Source: Achromobacter insolitus (GTDB lineage Bacteria; Pseudomonadota; Gammaproteobacteria; Burkholderiales; Burkholderiaceae_B). From it: a stretch of 64,000 nucleotides of DNA. The notes beneath the pieces are model-generated. The model had not been told where the DNA came from. It saw nothing but the letters and a program-made list of their open reading frames with translations, and ran no database searches. The DNA lies in assembly GCF_002209555.1 (NCBI RefSeq), contig NZ_NJIF01000001.1, positions 930,001 to 994,000 on the forward strand, given 5' to 3'. This document shows, one piece after another, positions 60,712 through 64,000 of the stretch; positions within the stretch are counted from its first letter, which is position 1, and each line of letters opens with the position of its first letter. Both the position numbers and the translations under genes were made by a program.

Positions 60712-61881
60712 ATGACTTCATCCGCCTTCGACATAGCGATACTAGGCGCCGGCCCGGTGGGCCGCGTGCTGGCCCTGATGCTGGCCCGTGTGGCGCCGGA
60801 CCCGGCGCGCATCGCGCTGCTTGCGGGCAGCCCGCCCGCCCCGGTCGCGCCGTCGGCGGCGGCGCCGGCCACGGATCCCCGCGTGCTGGCCATGAACCAC
60901 GGCAGCCGGGTATTGCTGGAAGCGCTGCATGCCTGGCCCGACCGCTCGGCCGACATCCGCAACATCCATGTATCGCAACGCGGCCGGCTGGGCCGCACCC
61001 TGATCCAGAATACCGATTTCGGCGTGCCGCAGCTGGGCAGCGTGGTCGCGTATTCCGGGCTGCACGCGAAGCTGGACGAATGCGTGGCCGCCTGTGGGGT
61101 TACTGTCCTTCCGGGTCCGCCCGCCAGGATCGGCCTGCAGGATGCCGATGGCGTGCGCGTCCACCAAGGCGATACGACGCTGCTGTGCCGGGTCGCTGTG
61201 CAGTCCGATGGCGCGGGCGCGACCGACGTGCGGCGCGACTACGACCAGCACGCCGTGCTGACCACGGCCCATGCCACCCTGCCCCGCCGCGGCTGGGCCT
61301 GGGAACGCTTCACCGCCGAAGGTCCGCTGGCGCTGCTGCCGCACCCGCAGACCCCGGACGCCTATTCCGTGGTCTGGTGCTGCACCCCCGAGCGAGCCGC
61401 CGAAGTGGCCGCGTTGGACAATGCCGCCTTTTCGCGGGCGCTGTCGCAGGCTTTCGGCGACCGCCTGGGCCGGCTTTCCAGCCAGGCGCCGCGGCATGTC
61501 TTTCCGCTGGCGCTCAGCGCCCGCCGCGCCCAGGTGCATGGCCGCGTGGCGGCTATCGGCAATGCCGCGCAAACGCTGCATCCGGTCGCCGGCCAAGGCC
61601 TGAACCTGGGGCTGCGTGACGCGGCCCGCCTCGCCCAGACGCTGGGCGGCTGGCTGCCCCATCCCGAGGTCAACCCGGCGTCCGCCCTCGCGGAATTCGC
61701 CGGGGCTCGCCACGTGGACCGGCTCATCACCGCTGGCCTGACGGATCTGATGCCCCGAATCTTCTCGACCGGCCTGGCTCCGGTGGAGCATGCTTGCGGC
61801 CTGGCCTTATTGGGGATGGATCTGGCTTCTCCTCTGCGCGCGCCACTGGCGCAGCATCTGCTGCAAGGTTTCCGCGCCTGA
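60712..61881 (+). CDS. ubiH: UbiH-family FAD-dependent hydroxylase
   Basis: 389 residues. The FAD loop is AILGAGPVGRVLALMLA. Near residue 280 the sequence VAAIGNAAQTLHPVAGQGLNLGLRDAARLA matches almost word for word the UbiH/UbiF signature. These monooxygenases hydroxylate the ubiquinone ring. The neighbourhood of pepP and the dus-fis genes supports UbiH over UbiF or VisC, though the exact ring position is not certain. TAAAAT ends 6 bases before the ATG with no ribosome site, suggesting a leaderless message. Confidence 0.9.
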   Translation: MTSSAFDIAILGAGPVGRVLALMLARVAPDPARIALLAGSPPAPVAPSAAAPATDPRVLAMNHGSRVLLEALHAWPDRSADIRNIHVSQRGRLGRTLIQNTDFGVPQLGSVVAYSGLHAKLDECVAACGVTVLPGPPARIGLQDADGVRVHQGDTTLLCRVAVQSDGAGATDVRRDYDQHAVLTTAHATLPRRGWAWERFTAEGPLALLPHPQTPDAYSVVWCCTPERAAEVAALDNAAFSRALSQAFGDRLGRLSSQAPRHVFPLALSARRAQVHGRVAAIGNAAQTLHPVAGQGLNLGLRDAARLAQTLGGWLPHPEVNPASALAEFAGARHVDRLITAGLTDLMPRIFSTGLAPVEHACGLALLGMDLASPLRAPLAQHLLQGFRA

Positions 61882-61996
61882 TTTCCCCTGAATCCGTCCC
61901 CGAACAAGGGCTGGATTGTCTGTTTTCGCCTTCCCTTGTTACGAAGTGTTCTCCAGGTGACAAAGGGGGCACGATTGAGCCGGTTAAAATGTGAGC

Positions 61997-63022
61997 ATGC
62001 GCATAGGTCAATGGACCCTTCCCAACAACGTGCTGGTCGCGCCCATGGCGGGCGTGACCGACCGTCCTTTCCGCCAGCTTTGCAAGAAGCTGGGGGCGGG
62101 CTATGCCGTGTCGGAAATGGCCGCAAGCAACCCGAAGCTGTGGGATAGCGTCAAGACTTCCCGCCGCCTGAACCATGACGGCGAAATCGCCCCCATTTCC
62201 GTGCAGATTGCCGGCGCCGACCCCGCCATGATGGCGGAGGCGGCGGCATTCAATGCCGGAAAGGGTGCGCGGATCATCGACATCAACATGGGCTGCCCGG
62301 TCAAAAAGGTCTGCAACGTGGCCTCCGGGTCGGCGCTGCTGCGCCACGAAGACCAGATCGCCCGCATCCTGGACGCCGTCGTATCGGCCTGCGCGCCCCT
62401 GGGCGTGCCGGTAACGCTGAAGACCCGCACCGGCTGGGACCGCGAAAGCCGCAACGCCTTGCGGGTGGCGAAAATGGCGGAAAACGCCGGCATCGCCGCC
62501 CTGACCTTGCACGGACGCACCCGCGCCGACCTCTATACGGGCGAGGCGGAATATGACACTATCCGCGCCGTCAAGGCCGAGCTGAAAATTCCCGTTGTCG
62601 CCAACGGGGACATCACCTCGCCAGAAAAAGCCAAGTACGTCCTGGATTACACTGGCGCCGACGCGGTCATGATCGGCCGGGCGGCACAAGGCCGTCCCTG
62701 GATTTTCCGCGAAATCGACCACTACCTGCGCACGGGCGAAACACTGGCCCCTCCCTCCTATGGGGAAATGCGCGAGCTGCTGCTCGAACATCTCGACGAC
62801 CACTACCGGTTCTATGGCGAGCACACTGGCGTACGCACAGCGCGCAAGCACATAGGCTGGTATCTGGACGGCCTGCCGGGCGCAGACTCGTTCTGTGCCC
62901 GCATGAATCTGATCGACAATACCCGCGACCAGTGGCGGGCTGTGTCGGACTGGTTCGATCTCATCTCGCGCGACGGCGGATCCCATCCGGCGCCGGTCGC
63001 AGAAGCCCTGCTGGCGGCATAA
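61997..63022 (+). CDS. dusB: tRNA-dihydrouridine synthase B
   Basis: 341 residues. NNVLVAPMAGVTDRPFRQLCKKLGAGYAVSEM, the DINMGCPVKKVCN segment with the catalytic cysteine, VTLKTRTGWD, LTLHGRTRADLYTGEAEYD, VVANGDITSPEKA and GADAVMIGRAAQGRPWIF are all DusB signatures. It reduces uridine in the D loop using FMN and NADPH. CGGTTAAAAT ends 6 bases before ATG 61997; a GTG at 61991 is less likely. fis follows 36 bases later. Confidence 0.96.
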   Translation: MRIGQWTLPNNVLVAPMAGVTDRPFRQLCKKLGAGYAVSEMAASNPKLWDSVKTSRRLNHDGEIAPISVQIAGADPAMMAEAAAFNAGKGARIIDINMGCPVKKVCNVASGSALLRHEDQIARILDAVVSACAPLGVPVTLKTRTGWDRESRNALRVAKMAENAGIAALTLHGRTRADLYTGEAEYDTIRAVKAELKIPVVANGDITSPEKAKYVLDYTGADAVMIGRAAQGRPWIFREIDHYLRTGETLAPPSYGEMRELLLEHLDDHYRFYGEHTGVRTARKHIGWYLDGLPGADSFCARMNLIDNTRDQWRAVSDWFDLISRDGGSHPAPVAEALLAA

Positions 63023-63058
63023 CCGCCTCAACACCAACATAAAAATATCTGTACTCAA

Positions 63059-63298
63059 ATGAGCAAGAAAGATGTCCTGGAAGAATGCGTGCGCGCCAGC
63101 CTGGAGCGCTATTTCGAAGACTTGGGCGAATCCGAGCCCCACGACATGTGGGACATGGTGATGCGCTGCGTGGAGCGCCCGGTGCTTGAAGTAGCGTTGG
63201 AACGGTCGGGCGGCAATCAGTCGCGGGCATCCGAAATGCTGGGCATCACCCGCAACACCCTGCGCAAGAAGTTGCTGGCGCACAATATCCAGGTATAG
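63059..63298 (+). CDS. fis: DNA-binding protein Fis
   Basis: 79 residues. The C-terminal helix-turn-helix [31 protein letters not shown] is the Fis/NtrC-type domain. It bends DNA and controls rRNA, nucleoid and phase-dependent genes. The dusB-fis pair is conserved from E. coli to betaproteobacteria, and dusB and fis are probably one transcript. Confidence 0.95.
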   Translation: MSKKDVLEECVRASLERYFEDLGESEPHDMWDMVMRCVERPVLEVALERSGGNQSRASEMLGITRNTLRKKLLAHNIQV

Positions 63299-63399
63299 CT
63301 TTCGCGCGCGGGCGGCGTGCGTATCGCCTCGCCCGCACCCCAGATTTCCCATCAGACCTGAACGAGAAAGGCGCCCCCGCCCCACTCCCGTCCCTCACC

Positions 63400-64000
63400 A
63401 TGAAAATCGAAACCGCCCTGCTTTCGGTGTCCGACAAGACCGGCATCGTTGAATTTGCCCGCGCCCTCGCCACGCGTGGCGTGCGCCTGCTGTCCACCGG
63501 CGGCACCGCCAAGCTGCTGGCCGACTCCGGCCTGACCGTCACCGAAGTGGCGGCCCACACGGGTTCGCCTGAAATTCTCGATGGCCGCGTCAAGACGCTG
63601 CATCCGAAGATCCACGGCGGCCTGCTGGCGCGCCGCGACAGCGCCGAACACATGGACACCATCAAGGCGGCGGGCATCGACCGCATCGACATGCTGGTGG
63701 TGAACCTGTACCCGTTCCGCGAAACCGTGGCCAAGCCGGACTGCACCTTCGCCGACGCCGTTGAGAACATCGACATCGGCGGCCCGGCCATGCTGCGCGC
63801 GGCGGCCAAGAACCACGGCACCGAAGCCGGTGGCGTGACGGTGGTGATCGACCCCGTCGATTACTCCCGCGTGCTGGCTGAAATGGACAAGGGCGGCAAC
63901 ACCTCGTACGGGCTGCGCCTGGAACTGGCCTCCAAGGTCTACGCCCATACCGCCGCCTACGATGGCGCCATCGCTGCCTACCTGACCAGCTTGGCGGAAG
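63400..64000 (+). CDS. purH: AICAR formyltransferase/IMP cyclohydrolase, N-terminal part
   Basis: The first 200 residues of PurH, running past the window end. The IMP cyclohydrolase (MGS-like) domain shows [67 protein letters not shown] and [18 protein letters not shown]. It carries out the last two steps of IMP synthesis. An insertion-like GTEAGG follows AAKNH where many homologues run straight into the next strand. Confidence 0.96.
   Translation, partial: MKIETALLSVSDKTGIVEFARALATRGVRLLSTGGTAKLLADSGLTVTEVAAHTGSPEILDGRVKTLHPKIHGGLLARRDSAEHMDTIKAAGIDRIDMLVVNLYPFRETVAKPDCTFADAVENIDIGGPAMLRAAAKNHGTEAGGVTVVIDPVDYSRVLAEMDKGGNTSYGLRLELASKVYAHTAAYDGAIAAYLTSLAE

Overview
The window looks like a high-GC betaproteobacterial chromosome of the Alcaligenaceae (Bordetella/Achromobacter type). 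The signs are several Bug/TctC periplasmic receptors, each beside a LysR or IclR regulator, a phasin, an aat-bpt pair, the order dusB-fis-purH, and a quinone-type pyrD. This assignment is inference from gene content and order; no database search was possible.

Layout. (1) 1-11.4 kb is catabolic: the end of a Bug receptor, a LysR regulator, mmsA, a TauE-type permease, a Bug receptor broken by an amber codon, a second LysR regulator, and a seven-gene minus-strand operon (iron-sulfur subunit, two membrane anchors, flavoprotein, two-subunit class I hydro-lyase, amidohydrolase-like protein) with a LysR-type box at its head. (2) 11.7-31.1 kb is an accessory block bounded by two identical tRNA-Gly(GCC) genes in the same orientation. 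It holds a chaperone-usher fimbrial operon directly downstream of a four-gene phosphorelay (hybrid kinase, REC-EAL regulator, second hybrid kinase with HPt, RcsB-like regulator). Gene for gene this resembles the Pseudomonas PvrS-PvrR-RcsC-RcsB system that governs CupD fimbriae. The same 15-bp RcsB-type box lies before the first kinase gene and before the fimbrial subunit gene. Next to it are an ibrA-ibrB pair and a convergent autotransporter gene with a phased array of GGATACCATCC sites upstream, then a ProQ-domain gene and tRNA-Gly/tRNA-Cys. (3) 31.4-53.4 kb is mostly housekeeping: NUDIX, aat, bpt, pyrD, phasin, Bug/IclR, a MoaB/CinA-like protein, EI24, thioredoxin-like protein, DEAD helicase, azlCD, ilvE, an M48 protease, galU, a CtaG-like protein and a porin. 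(4) 53.4-58.7 kb is a divalent-cation block: mgtA behind a short leader ORF with a DPEP motif, a free-standing MgtC-type ACT-like domain, and a cation antiporter whose leader is a yybP-ykoY (Mn2+) riboswitch. (5) 58.8-64 kb carries pepP, a TM2 protein, ubiH, dusB, fis and the start of purH.

How the parts may work together. In the accessory block two sensor kinases, one RcsB-like output and one c-di-GMP phosphodiesterase sit over one fimbrial operon, with a possible autoregulatory loop through the shared box. Beside it IbrA/IbrB, known in E. coli as activators of Eib surface proteins, sit next to an autotransporter. The block therefore reads as a surface-adhesion regulatory island. In the cation block the leaders themselves (riboswitch, leader peptide) suggest Mn2+ and Mg2+ sensing at the RNA level.
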